A stretch of 28,039 nt of DNA from a virus, in IMG/VR virus record IMGVR_UViG_3300021083_000086, positions 1-28,039 of that record; one strand, given 5' to 3'. The translations under genes and the position numbers were made by a program. Of the stretch, positions 20,764 through 28,039 are shown one piece after another. How positions within the stretch are numbered: the first letter of the stretch is position 1; each line of letters opens with the position of its first letter. Below the pieces are notes generated by a model that did no database searches, was not told where the DNA came from, and saw nothing but the letters and a program-made list of their open reading frames with translations.

Positions 20764-23577
20764 TCAACGTCCACGCCTAAACGGAGAACTTGGCGACCAA
20801 GTTTGGCCGGACGGATTGCGGTTGATGGAGCGGCCCGTCATGCCCTGTGTCGACAGGCGCTCGCCCTGCATTCGGTTGAAGGCACCGAAGGCGTCGAAGA
20901 CATCGTTCCCGGTGTTCTCTCCGTCCATGGCGGGGAAGGGGCGCATACCACCCTGCATCGCACCAGTGATCGAGAAGCCGGAGAACTCGGCACCGAGGAA
21001 CGCAGACATCTGCTCACCGATGAGGTTGTAGACGACGTTCATCATGGCGTCGGCCACGTCCTTGCTCTGGACCGGGCCGGACGACGGGTGGTCGACTCGC
21101 TGGTTGCCCATGTCCTGAAGGAAGGTCAACTCTAGCTCGGCCTGCTCGTGCCACGGGCCGTGCAGGAGGTGCATGTTCAGCGCAGCCTTGAAGGCCTCCG
21201 CCATCTTCCAGTTGAGCGGCTTGGTAGCGGTCTGCTCTGCGATGTCGATTCGACGGGGCCACTTCTTCTCAGCCACGTACTTGCGCAAGTGCTGGATCAT
21301 CATCGGACCGCCGAACTGGTCGAAGGTCAGAAGGGTCGGCACGAAGGCGTCGAGCACTTCCTCCTTGAAATACTTCTCGATCTCGATGTAGTCGATCTGC
21401 AAGTCGTTCTCTACGAAGTCACCGGGACGCCAGAAGTGGAGCCGGTCGAAGATGACGTGCTTGAAGCCGTTCTCGTCCGGCTCGGTCGTGTGAGCGATGG
21501 CGAGGCCGAAGTTGTCGCCCACGTTGGAGGGGTCGCCGTGTGCGACGTACAGGGTGGTGAACCGACCACGCTGCTGTTGCTGTAGGCGCTCGCCCTCGTA
21601 CTCACCGAACATGTCTGCGATGCGGTTCGGGTTGAGGTAGGCGTTCATGGCGGCAGCCCAGCGAGAGTTGTGTGATATCAACCCTTCCGCTACGAAAGTA
21701 CCGGTAGACGTTTCGATATCAATCAACTCTTGCTCAGGCAACTGCTCAATAGTAGCAATCGTCTTGGCGCTAGACCTGCCATCGAGACGACCCATCGCAC
21801 GCCCCTCCCACATACCAGGGATGGCTTGACGACGTAGTTTATGAGCACCCAACTGCCCAACGAATCTGAGTACATTGGATAGTCCAGTGATGACGTGTAC
21901 TTCAGCCCTACGATCACCGGGAATGTGGGTCACATCAAACCCTAGCGCCTTAAGGTATTGGAGAGTGGCGTCCAATACCTCACCAGGGTTCTGAACGAAA
22001 CTGACCCTGAACTCCCTGCGAGGGTATCCTATAGCCGTTCCTTCTCCATCATAGACACCAGCAAGATATCCAGCCTCCCACGATCTATCTTCTTCCCACG
22101 GATCGGCCAAGAATCTAATAGTGTCTCCAGGCTTGATACTCCTTCGAGGTCCGGGGGTGTGGGGGTCGGCAATCAGCGACCTCCAATAGAAACTCGATGG
22201 ACTACTCATAGGAGCAGAGAGCCAACGATGGTTGCCCGAACACGTTACATGCGTTCCGTCAGTGAAGGTCACTCGATAAGCGATGTCTTGATTAGACCAC
22301 TTGTTTAGAACGGTTGCTGTCCGCATCTTGCGTTGCCGACGTTGCTCGGCGTACTCATCGAGAGCAATAATCTCATCACCCACCACGAGGTTTTTGATAG
22401 GGCGCCACACCAAGTCGGCACATAGAACACGGGTCTCGGGGTCTAGGCATCGACGCTCGACGGCGAAGGTCTCCGGGTTGGCCTGTTCGAGCTTCTGCAT
22501 GTTGGCGTCGTACTCCTGCATGGCCTTCTTCTTCTTCTTGAAGGGCATGGGGTTCTTACGACGCATTCGGATCTTGTGGGCCTTCTCCCAGTCCTTGTAC
22601 GGGTCCCAGGAGGATAGCTGCACCATGAACATCTCGGGGTAGGTCGGGATGTGTGAGTCCCGGTGGACCTCAAGTGAGTTCTGCCAGTTCTGGTAGAACT
22701 GCCCGGACATCTGCCACGGTGACGACCCCTCGAAGATGAAGCCGTACTCTCCGAACTGGTCGAGAGACGGAGTGGCCGACGAGTACACGGCCTCGGCTGA
22801 AGCGTTGGCGCCGGAGGAGGTGTCGACGTGGGCCATCTCATCGAAGTACAGCATGAACGATGCCGGGCCTCGACCAGCCATCAGGGTCGACTCCTTCGGG
22901 AAGATCTCGAAGGACGCCATGTCGATGTCGGACTTGATACCTCGGGACTCTCGCTCGGCTGCACGGATCATGTCGTGCTGCGAGTAGACAGTGAGCTTCT
23001 GCGCCTGCGGGCGGGAGATGAACTTGGAGAAGCACGGGGCACCGAGGATGACCTGAGTCAAGTCCTTCCACTGCTCGTCACGAGCCTGGCTCAGCTTACC
23101 GGCGAAGACGATGGCGGCGAGGCGCTTGTCTCGGTCGATGGCCCACTCCGCCTGAGGGTCCTCCGGGGACAGGAAGTGCCATAGCACATAGGCGCCCGCC
23201 AGTCCACCCAGGTAGCCCTTGCCGCCTCGTCGTCCGATGACGAGCACGTTCTCACGGAACCACTTGCGTCCCTCGGCCTTGTTCATCTTGATGCGCTCAA
23301 GGAGGTCGGGCTGGCAGCCCCACGTACCTTGGTACCTCATGTTGCCGTCCGAGCCGGGGTGCTCCGGCATCGAGAACCCCTCGGACCACTCACCGATCAC
23401 GTCGTAGTCGTACTGCGTGAAGAGTTCGTCCTGAAGGAACATGGCCTTGAGGATCGTGGCCTGACGTGGGTACAGGTCAGGTCGGTTGAGGTACTGCGGG
23501 TGGCATACGAATGTGATGATGTCGGGGATGTCTAGGGACTTCCCTAGACCAGCCTCGAACGGGCTGTATCCCTTCAT
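20764..23577 (-). CDS. terL: Terminase large subunit containing an intein
   Basis: This 937-residue ORF would leave a 676-residue terminase after splicing out residues 377-637. TerL is the ATP-driven DNA-packaging motor and headful or site-specific nuclease that docks on the portal. The ATPase half has the Walker A-like VLVIGRRGGKG (111-121) and Walker B FMLYFDEMAHVD (241-252). The nuclease half, after the intein, has VAHGDPSNVGDNFGLAIAHT, DRLHFWRP and TFDQFGGP, giving the acidic residues of an RNase H-like fold. The C-terminus is a long Gly/Met/Arg-rich tail. TGATG couples it to the gene upstream. Splicing would join AVERR to SRWAAAMN. Confidence 0.93.
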   Translation of the reverse strand: MKGYSPFEAGLGKSLDIPDIITFVCHPQYLNRPDLYPRQATILKAMFLQDELFTQYDYDVIGEWSEGFSMPEHPGSDGNMRYQGTWGCQPDLLERIKMNKAEGRKWFRENVLVIGRRGGKGYLGGLAGAYVLWHFLSPEDPQAEWAIDRDKRLAAIVFAGKLSQARDEQWKDLTQVILGAPCFSKFISRPQAQKLTVYSQHDMIRAAERESRGIKSDIDMASFEIFPKESTLMAGRGPASFMLYFDEMAHVDTSSGANASAEAVYSSATPSLDQFGEYGFIFEGSSPWQMSGQFYQNWQNSLEVHRDSHIPTYPEMFMVQLSSWDPYKDWEKAHKIRMRRKNPMPFKKKKKAMQEYDANMQKLEQANPETFAVERRCLDPETRVLCADLVWRPIKNLVVGDEIIALDEYAEQRRQRKMRTATVLNKWSNQDIAYRVTFTDGTHVTCSGNHRWLSAPMSSPSSFYWRSLIADPHTPGPRRSIKPGDTIRFLADPWEEDRSWEAGYLAGVYDGEGTAIGYPRREFRVSFVQNPGEVLDATLQYLKALGFDVTHIPGDRRAEVHVITGLSNVLRFVGQLGAHKLRRQAIPGMWEGRAMGRLDGRSSAKTIATIEQLPEQELIDIETSTGTFVAEGLISHNSRWAAAMNAYLNPNRIADMFGEYEGERLQQQQRGRFTTLYVAHGDPSNVGDNFGLAIAHTTEPDENGFKHVIFDRLHFWRPGDFVENDLQIDYIEIEKYFKEEVLDAFVPTLLTFDQFGGPMMIQHLRKYVAEKKWPRRIDIAEQTATKPLNWKMAEAFKAALNMHLLHGPWHEQAELELTFLQDMGNQRVDHPSSGPVQSKDVADAMMNVVYNLIGEQMSAFLGAEFSGFSITGAMQGGMRPFPAMDGENTGNDVFDAFGAFNRMQGERLSTQGMTGRSINRNPSGQTWSPSSPFRRGR
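21667..22449 (-). mobile_element. Intein with LAGLIDADG endonuclease in terL
   Basis: The element is 261 residues, C377 to N637, with S638 as the +1 residue. It begins CLDPETRVLCADLVW, followed by VVGDEIIAL. Block B is TCSGNHRW. A LAGLIDADG-type motif, YLAGVYDGEG, lies about half way. The C-terminal splice block FVAEGLISHN|S is canonical with His-Asn. The DNA is visibly poorer in GC than the flanking terL. Insertion lies between the ATPase and nuclease halves. Confidence 0.93.
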
Positions 23578-23957
23578 CAGTGATGGTGACCTGGCGCCTG
23601 TCCGGGTCGCATCGCCTTCGTCTTGATGGTCTGGCCCTTCTCCTCGTTCGGCAGTAGATCGAGAATGTCATTCGTGACCTCGTGCACCTGCTGATCCGGG
23701 TCCCAGTTGACGGCCTCGGTGCGGCCACGGATCTCGACCTCGAAGGCGAAGACCCCCTCCTGGTTCGTCTCGAAGACCTTGGCGTAGACGACAATGCCGA
23801 CCTCGGCACAGCGCTCCACGATCTCCTTGCGGAAGCCCTCTAGGTTCTGAGCGGTGCGCTGCTTGTCGGACAGCTTGGCCAGCACGCTCTCCAAGGCAAG
23901 GATCTCATGGTCGTAGAGATCGATGAGGGGGTACTTGGTGTCGTCTTCGACTGACAT
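23577..23957 (-). CDS. Hypothetical protein upstream of terL
   Basis: The ATG at 23957, preceded by AAGGA at eight bases, gives 126 residues. An alternative start at 24017 lies across the terminator hairpin and is unlikely. Residues 10-50 are helical (YDHEILALESVLAKLSDKQRTAQ). Residues 55-95 alternate strands (GIVVYAKVF, VFAFEVEIRGRTE). The tail is polar and ends in three His. It is the first gene after a terminator, so it may lead the terL transcript. The fold is unrecognised; position would allow a packaging-accessory role. Confidence 0.75.
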   Translation of the reverse strand: MSVEDDTKYPLIDLYDHEILALESVLAKLSDKQRTAQNLEGFRKEIVERCAEVGIVVYAKVFETNQEGVFAFEVEIRGRTEAVNWDPDQQVHEVTNDILDLLPNEEKGQTIKTKAMRPGQAPGHHH

Positions 23958-23992
23958 GACGGTCTTCCTTCTGTAGCGATGTAGGACCCGAC

Positions 23993-24028
23993 ACGCTCCC
24001 GAGGTAGACATTCCCACCTCGGGAGCGT
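23993..24028 (-). terminator. Hairpin terminator after the DUF932-like gene
   Basis: A perfect 13-bp stem (23993-24005 with 24016-24028) carries a 10-base loop, in the gap between two minus-strand genes. No long U-run follows on the minus strand, as is frequent for actinobacterial terminators; the plus side has a short TTT. It probably ends transcription from the upstream block, or lets it fall before the terL operon. Confidence 0.75.
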
Positions 24029-24057
24029 TTCAGGCGCTCACAGCCCCTCTGAGGAGG

Positions 24058-25068
24058 CTATGAGAGCAATGCGGATGAGCACACGTGGCAGCGAGTGCGG
24101 TGCTCGAAGGCGATGCTGCCTCCGGCCCGCTGAAGCGACCGACGTGCGTTGAAGCTCTGGTCGAGGCTCTCACGGTTGGCCTCGTTGGTGATGATGTTCA
24201 CCAGGTCGAACTGGCTGACCCGTCCAGCCTCGTCCATGTACTCCGGCAGCGACTCCAAGATCGTGCGGAGACGACGGTCACCGATGCCCTGCTCCTGCCC
24301 CATGCGGACCAGCACACGCTCCGGCTGGTCGACCGGGTGAGTACGAAGCTCATAGAAGGCGTCGATGTCGGACTGCACACGACCGAAGGCGATCTCGGCC
24401 TTCTCTTCGAGGGAGGCGATGACCTCTTCGAGGGTGTTCCCCTCCGACGAGATGGCGAGGGTCTGATCGGGGATCTCCATGCCGTTGGTGCACACGAGCC
24501 GATAGATGTACGGCTGCACCCACGGGAGGTAGCCAGCCTTCCAGTCGTGACCGAAGCGGAGACCGCCGTGCGAGATGTCGCTGACGGCAAGCTCGGCCTC
24601 CTCGACCACGGTCGGGCGGGTGATGACCTCGAAGCCGTAGCCCTTGTTGGTGTGGCGCCACTCGACCACCTGTGCGTCAGGGGAAACGACACGGGCTGCG
24701 ATCTCCAACACCTGCGCCGGGTCGATCCTCTTGGCGCCAGGGTTGTAGAGATCCTGCAAGCCGTCGTCAGTCAGCGACACCTGCACGTCATCGTCCTTGC
24801 GGGACAGCAGACCGTTCAGGAGGTGGGACAGCAGGTCGGCATCGAGGGAACCGACGAGCTTCGCCGGGACATTCACCCAACTGCCGAGAGCAACGAGGCC
24901 CTCGCCGGTCGCCGGGATCTCTTCGTCACCGATGCGGATGGCGTCGTCGGGCTGGTTGTTGATGGCGACCTCGATCGAGTCCGTGGGTACGGTGAAGTCA
25001 CGAGTGGTCGGGGCCTCTCGCTCGATCAGATCGGTGATGGTAAGTTCGGGTAGTGACTTGATGAACAT
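24058..25068 (-). CDS. DUF932-like phage protein
   Basis: This is a 336-residue protein with its ATG at 25068, five bases after AGGAG. It resembles the phage/plasmid DUF932 family: SWVNVPAKLVGSLD, a long middle with NKGYGFEVITRPTV and GGLRFGHDWKAGY, RLVCTNGMEIPDQT, and a helical C-terminal half. The end has CHVC, which alone is not a zinc site. The family's function is not established; members are common in phages and mobile elements, with a suspected role in DNA transactions. The gene is followed by the hairpin at 23993-24028. Confidence 0.72.
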   Translation of the reverse strand: MFIKSLPELTITDLIEREAPTTRDFTVPTDSIEVAINNQPDDAIRIGDEEIPATGEGLVALGSWVNVPAKLVGSLDADLLSHLLNGLLSRKDDDVQVSLTDDGLQDLYNPGAKRIDPAQVLEIAARVVSPDAQVVEWRHTNKGYGFEVITRPTVVEEAELAVSDISHGGLRFGHDWKAGYLPWVQPYIYRLVCTNGMEIPDQTLAISSEGNTLEEVIASLEEKAEIAFGRVQSDIDAFYELRTHPVDQPERVLVRMGQEQGIGDRRLRTILESLPEYMDEAGRVSQFDLVNIITNEANRESLDQSFNARRSLQRAGGSIAFEHRTRCHVCSSALLS

Positions 25069-25076
25069 GGTCTCTC

Positions 25077-25928
25077 CTATGTGTCGGGTAGTGGGTCCCA
25101 CTCGGCGGAAGGATCAACGTACTCCTCCTCGCCAGCCGGGCTACTATACCCGATCTCGACTACCTCGTCAACTACCTCAGTAACGAGCACGGCGTCGACC
25201 ACATCCTCGCCCTCTTCACCCTCGTCCTCTAGGTCGAAGTCGTCGTAGTCGATGGCGCCCTCGTACTCTCGGGACTGCTCGATGAGAGTCTTGATGATCG
25301 GGTCTGCGTCGAGCAGACGGCGGAAGTATTCCATCGCCTCGGTCTGGTCCATCGGGCAGAACCGAGCGAAGACAGCTTGCACGTGCGCCATGAAGACACT
25401 GATGGCAACGTAGATCTCGTTGGCGCCGAAGTCGGTCTTCTCACCGCTGGTCGCCTCGTACTCGTGCATCATCTTGATGACAGCGAGACGGTCCTTCATG
25501 TCCATGGTGATGGTGCCGGACAGCACCTCCTCCATGATCTGCTCCATGAGCAGTGAGATGATGGTGACGGAGGCTCGGGTGGCCTGCTCGAAGTTGTGAG
25601 GCTCTAGGCCCTCGTTCGCCGCCTTCTGCCACTTCGGGAGAAGGCGCAGAGCTTGCGGCGTCGTGCAGTGTCCTCGCAGGTGGTGGCGCTCGATCGAGAG
25701 GACCGAGAGACCGAGTGGGTCAGCTTCCTCGGTGCGGAGGAGATCGATGATGTCCTTGGCGGAGCGCCCGATAGTGAACTGCTCCTCGATGAAGGCTCGA
25801 ACGTCCGGCCCGGTGCGACACACATGGCACTGAGGTACCGTCTTGGCGAAGGTGATCCCGGTGATGTTGCGCTCGATGGCGATCGTTGCAGGCTCCGGCG
25901 CCTGGTCTACTGCGTCCATGTCAGACAT
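25077..25928 (-). CDS. Putative HTH protein, small-terminase candidate
   Basis: This is a 283-residue protein. Residues 43-86 look like a helix-turn-helix (VRAFIEEQFTIGRSAKDIID...SVLSIERHHLRGH). C34/C37 and H86/C88 around it might bind zinc. Residues 110-220 form long helices (SVTIISLLMEQIMEEVL, AVIKMMHEYEATSG, EAMEYFRRLLDADPIIKTL). The tail is strongly acidic (DYDDFDLEDEGEEGED). DNA-recognising N-terminus, helical oligomerisation middle and acidic tail would suit a small terminase, and it lies three genes before terL, but I cannot confirm that. GGAG lies five bases before the ATG at 25928; TGATG couples it to the gene upstream. Confidence 0.7.
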   Translation of the reverse strand: MSDMDAVDQAPEPATIAIERNITGITFAKTVPQCHVCRTGPDVRAFIEEQFTIGRSAKDIIDLLRTEEADPLGLSVLSIERHHLRGHCTTPQALRLLPKWQKAANEGLEPHNFEQATRASVTIISLLMEQIMEEVLSGTITMDMKDRLAVIKMMHEYEATSGEKTDFGANEIYVAISVFMAHVQAVFARFCPMDQTEAMEYFRRLLDADPIIKTLIEQSREYEGAIDYDDFDLEDEGEEGEDVVDAVLVTEVVDEVVEIGYSSPAGEEEYVDPSAEWDPLPDT

Positions 25929-26248
25929 CAGGACTCCGGGTAGTAAGAGTTCTCCTCGACGTGAGAGGCCAGGCTCGAAGATCCTCGGTTGGCACGAGCG
26001 ATCCCGTCTCGGCTGTTCAGGTCAGGGCGGGCGGAGTTGGCGACTCGATGGAACATGCCACTACGCACTGATGCGTCGGGGAAGCCCACGGCAGTGTAGA
26101 CCTCACGGCGGTGACGGTCTGCATCCTTCCAGGGCGTCAATATATCCGACTTGGCAGAGTGAGAGAACACACCCTCCAAGGACTTCTTGATGAGAGCGTC
26201 GGCTGCCTCTTCGAGGGCGATGTGTCGCCCGAAGTGCATCCTGCTCAT
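25928..26248 (-). CDS. Short paralogue of the sigma-like protein's N-terminal domain
   Basis: This is a 106-residue protein. Residues 12-82 (LEEAADALIKKSLEGVFSH, KSDILTPWKDADRHRRE, ARPDLNSRDG) repeat the first 80 residues of the protein at 26633-27409. The sigma-like C-terminal part is absent. ATGA couples it to the HNH gene. It may be a stand-alone partner or competitor of the longer paralogue, or a remnant of a duplication. No known domain is assigned. Confidence 0.8.
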   Translation of the reverse strand: MSRMHFGRHIALEEAADALIKKSLEGVFSHSAKSDILTPWKDADRHRREVYTAVGFPDASVRSGMFHRVANSARPDLNSRDGIARANRGSSSLASHVEENSYYPES

Positions 26249-26643
26249 CGTTCTTCTTCCGTCTTGATGGCGTGGCAGTTGGCGCAGAGAAGCTCATAGT
26301 CTTGAGGAGATTCCATGATGTCTCTAGCAATCGCTGCCTGGTTGCCGTGTAGTGACTTACGATGCTGATGCCCTCCACCATGGATGTGGTGCACCTGAAG
26401 TGCTCGCACATCATCGAATCCGCAGTTGCCACAGACATTCCCGAATATCGCCAAGACCGAAGTGCGCAGTTTCAGACGACTCTCTCTAGACTTCGCTCGC
26501 TGACACGTCCGACACCATGAAGACTTCCAATCGGTCCTGGTCCGGTCAGGCGGAAAGGCGTCTGGCTCCTGCTTGATCTTGCAGAACGTACAGACTTTTG
26601 CTGTGGCTACCCTCGTTGGAGCGGATCGAACCTTACTTGGCAT
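26245..26643 (-). CDS. HNH homing endonuclease
   Basis: This is a 132-residue protein with an N-terminal zinc motif (C18/C21/C44/C47) and an HNH core. The core has C71/C74, VHHIHGGGH with H85/H86, then CANCH (C120/C123/H124). The ATG at 26643 follows AAGGAG by four bases; the longer frame to 26676 lies inside the upstream coding region. It overlaps the upstream gene by 11 bases and the downstream gene by four. It sits exactly between two paralogous genes, so recombination or homing in that duplicated sequence may explain its location. Confidence 0.88.
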   Translation of the reverse strand: MPSKVRSAPTRVATAKVCTFCKIKQEPDAFPPDRTRTDWKSSWCRTCQRAKSRESRLKLRTSVLAIFGNVCGNCGFDDVRALQVHHIHGGGHQHRKSLHGNQAAIARDIMESPQDYELLCANCHAIKTEEER

Positions 26644-27409
26644 CTGGCTCCTTGCCGAAGCGGGACAAATCGCCACGGTCGATCATATCAACTAGCTTTT
26701 GCAACCCGACTGTTGCGTAGATGCCGATGGGGTTCGTTGCCGACACGCCCATGGCTACGGCTGCGTCTGCCTCTCGCATGTTCTGCACGAGGTACAACTC
26801 GATGGCTTCCCGCTGTCGCTTGGGTAGACGCCACAGTTGGTTGTACAGATACTCAACGTCCCACAGACAATACTGTTCCCCGTTGGGACCAGTGATGACA
26901 TCCACTTGGTCACTCTCGTAGATGGAGTACCACTGCTGAAGCTGCCGAAACAGTTCACGCAATATCTGCACGTCTAGCACTGTGTGACCTCGCTCTGCAC
27001 CAATACAGTATAGCAGGTCTCCACTGGGTTCTGCCAGTCTTGGAGGATCTTCTTGTTTCACCCCCTCCCGTCGCTTGAACTCTTCGAGGGTGATCGTTCC
27101 ACGACGTGCCGTCTCTGCGGCGTCCCACGCCCACACATTGCTCGATGCGGTACGGTGCCGAGCGAAGGAAGCTTCGCCGTCACGAGAGTTGAGATCGGGT
27201 CGACCACGGTTAGCCACTCGCCGGATCATTCCCAGTCGAAGATGGCGCTCTGGTTGCTCGGCAGGGTAGATCTCACGACGGTGCCGATCGTAGTCTTTCC
27301 ACGGCGTGAGGATGTCCGACTTCTCCTTGTGTGAGAAGACTCCTTCGAGCGAGGCCTTCAGGAGGGCGTCAGCGGCTTCCTCTAGCTGTGTGTTGACTCC
27401 GGGCCTCAT
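26633..27409 (-). CDS. Sigma-70 region 4-like HTH protein with duplicated N-terminal domain
   Basis: This is a 258-residue protein. Residues 9-78 form a domain shared with the gene at 25928-26248. RTASSNVWAWDAAETARRG follows (86-104). Residues 186-245 resemble sigma-70 region 4: LWRLPKRQREAIELYLVQN, MREADAAVAMGVSA as the turn and recognition part, and YATVGLQKLVDMI. Such domains bind promoter DNA or related sites; in phages they can redirect host RNA polymerase or be unrelated HTH regulators. No region 2 is visible, so it is not a complete sigma factor. TAATG couples it to the endonuclease VII-like gene. Confidence 0.78.
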   Translation of the reverse strand: MRPGVNTQLEEAADALLKASLEGVFSHKEKSDILTPWKDYDRHRREIYPAEQPERHLRLGMIRRVANRGRPDLNSRDGEASFARHRTASSNVWAWDAAETARRGTITLEEFKRREGVKQEDPPRLAEPSGDLLYCIGAERGHTVLDVQILRELFRQLQQWYSIYESDQVDVITGPNGEQYCLWDVEYLYNQLWRLPKRQREAIELYLVQNMREADAAVAMGVSATNPIGIYATVGLQKLVDMIDRGDLSRFGKEPDAK

Positions 27410-27912
27410 TACGAGACCATCGAGTCCAAATAGGCAGATGCAGCCAGGAGACGACCAGGACTATCATCAGCAAGACCAAGAATCAGATTACAAGGCCAAC
27501 ATACCAGCGCTCGAACACACTCACCACAAGTCTTCCGTCCATCACAGCAAGCATGGTCATGGTCAACGTGCAGTATTACCTCGATAGCGCCGCACACAGC
27601 GCAAGCTCCATCCTGCGCATCGAACATCGCCCGCCAGTCTTCGAGAGTTAGCCCGTAGCGATACTTCAAGCTGTAGGCCTTCTGCTTCTCAGCGTCGTAG
27701 TGCCGTCGCTTACTCTCGACGTTCTTCTTGTTCTTATTGTCCTGCCACGCCCTGAGTTGCGCTGGCGTCATCTCATCGAGCCTTTTCTTGAGCGACTTCT
27801 GCACTGCTGCCGAGACGCACGCTTTACAGTAGGAGTGAAAGCCTCGCTTCATACGCTTGTCAGGAGTGAAGTCGCTCTCTAGCTTGTCTGCTGTACACTT
27901 CGAACAGATCAT
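27409..27912 (-). CDS. Endonuclease VII-like (recombination endonuclease) HNH protein
   Basis: This is a 167-residue member of the endonuclease VII superfamily, whose T4 member cuts Holliday junctions; in actinophages many are free-standing mobile nucleases. YGLTLEDWRAMFDAQDGACA followed by CGA is the usual start of the domain. C104/C107, HVDHDH (H115, D117, H118, D119, H120) and then CVRALVCWPCNLILG with N142 complete it. C3/C6/C29/C32 form an extra zinc motif at the N-terminus. The start at 27912 overlaps the previous stop (ATGA). It may serve DNA resolution, or be a homing gene like its neighbours. Confidence 0.88.
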   Translation of the reverse strand: MICSKCTADKLESDFTPDKRMKRGFHSYCKACVSAAVQKSLKKRLDEMTPAQLRAWQDNKNKKNVESKRRHYDAEKQKAYSLKYRYGLTLEDWRAMFDAQDGACAVCGAIEVILHVDHDHACCDGRKTCGECVRALVCWPCNLILGLADDSPGRLLAASAYLDSMVS

Positions 27913-28039
27913 GCGAGCATACTATCCTTCAGCCTTTGCCCCAGCAACTCAAGTGAGCGAATCAGTGCGTCGGCCTTGCGGGAGTACAGCGAGATGAAGA
28001 GAGCGAAGTAGCGCTCGTCACGGGAGTCGAGTCGACCGG
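27909..28039 (-). CDS. C-terminal end of an unknown protein (5' part outside window)
   Basis: Only the last 42 or so residues are visible, ending with SMLA and a TGA that overlaps the next ATG. The segment is a charged helix pair (RDERYFALFISLYSRKADAL, SLELLGQRLKD). Nothing more can be said about its identity. Confidence 0.6.
   Translation of the reverse strand, partial: GRLDSRDERYFALFISLYSRKADALIRSLELLGQRLKDSMLA

Noticed and set aside
23958-24000. Promoter for the terL block
   Set aside because: Only weak -10-like words occur there and none has a -35 at correct spacing.
24042-24059. Second hairpin beside the terminator
   Set aside because: The stem is short and imperfect and overlaps the DUF932-like stop codon, so it cannot be told from chance.

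Overview
This window is a section of a tailed dsDNA phage genome. Twenty-five of the 26 genes lie on the minus strand, packed head to tail with TAATG, TGATG, ATGA or GTGA stop/start overlaps. The window holds a large terminase, a portal protein, many small phage-type proteins and a crowd of homing endonucleases. The host is almost certainly an actinobacterium. The strongest clue is a gene for Pup, the prokaryotic ubiquitin-like protein, whose conjugation system is characteristic of Actinobacteria. A DUF5925-type AAA+ ATPase of actinobacterial flavour, GC-rich codon use and a leaderless-looking promoter fit the same picture. I cannot name the host genus.

Layout, in the direction of transcription (high to low coordinates). 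28039-24058: the end of an unknown gene, an endonuclease VII-like gene, a sigma-region-4-like protein, an HNH endonuclease, a shortened paralogue of the sigma-like protein, a possible small terminase or DNA-binding protein, and a DUF932-like protein. This block closes with a strong hairpin at 23993-24028. 23957-19939: a small unknown gene, the terminase large subunit interrupted by an intein, an HNH endonuclease and a Cys-rich protein. 19942-14163: a non-structural block with AAA+ ATPase, nucleotidyltransferase, DUF6899-like protein, Pup, DnaQ-like exonuclease, DUF4406/DUF6378 fusion, LAGLIDADG endonuclease, a small unknown and a metallophosphoesterase. 14163-13401: a 64-aa gene, then the only plus-strand gene, a GIY-YIG endonuclease with its own extended -10 promoter. 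13400-1: a head-associated block of eight proteins plus an HNH endonuclease. It includes the intein-containing portal and a set of unusual proteins rich in Cys-pair (zinc-ribbon) modules, acidic/Pro/Gln linkers and recurrent TASKTA-like peptides.

Two things stand out. First, the phage carries its own pup gene, already ending in Gly-Gly-Glu, downstream of an AAA+ ATPase and overlapping the preceding gene by 92 bases. This suggests interference with, or use of, the host pupylation-proteasome pathway. Second, the genes around the portal encode a family-like set of modular zinc-ribbon proteins, one with about eight Cys/His modules, joined by repeated [KR]TA[SA][KR]TA linkers. I cannot assign them to a described system; they may be internal-head, scaffold or ejection proteins processed by a maturation protease.

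Selfish elements are dense: two inteins, three HNH genes, one endonuclease VII-like gene, one LAGLIDADG and one GIY-YIG gene. No stretch longer than 300 bases lacks a gene; the largest gaps are 13401-13490 and 23958-24057. I saw no tRNA, rRNA, CRISPR array or transposase.
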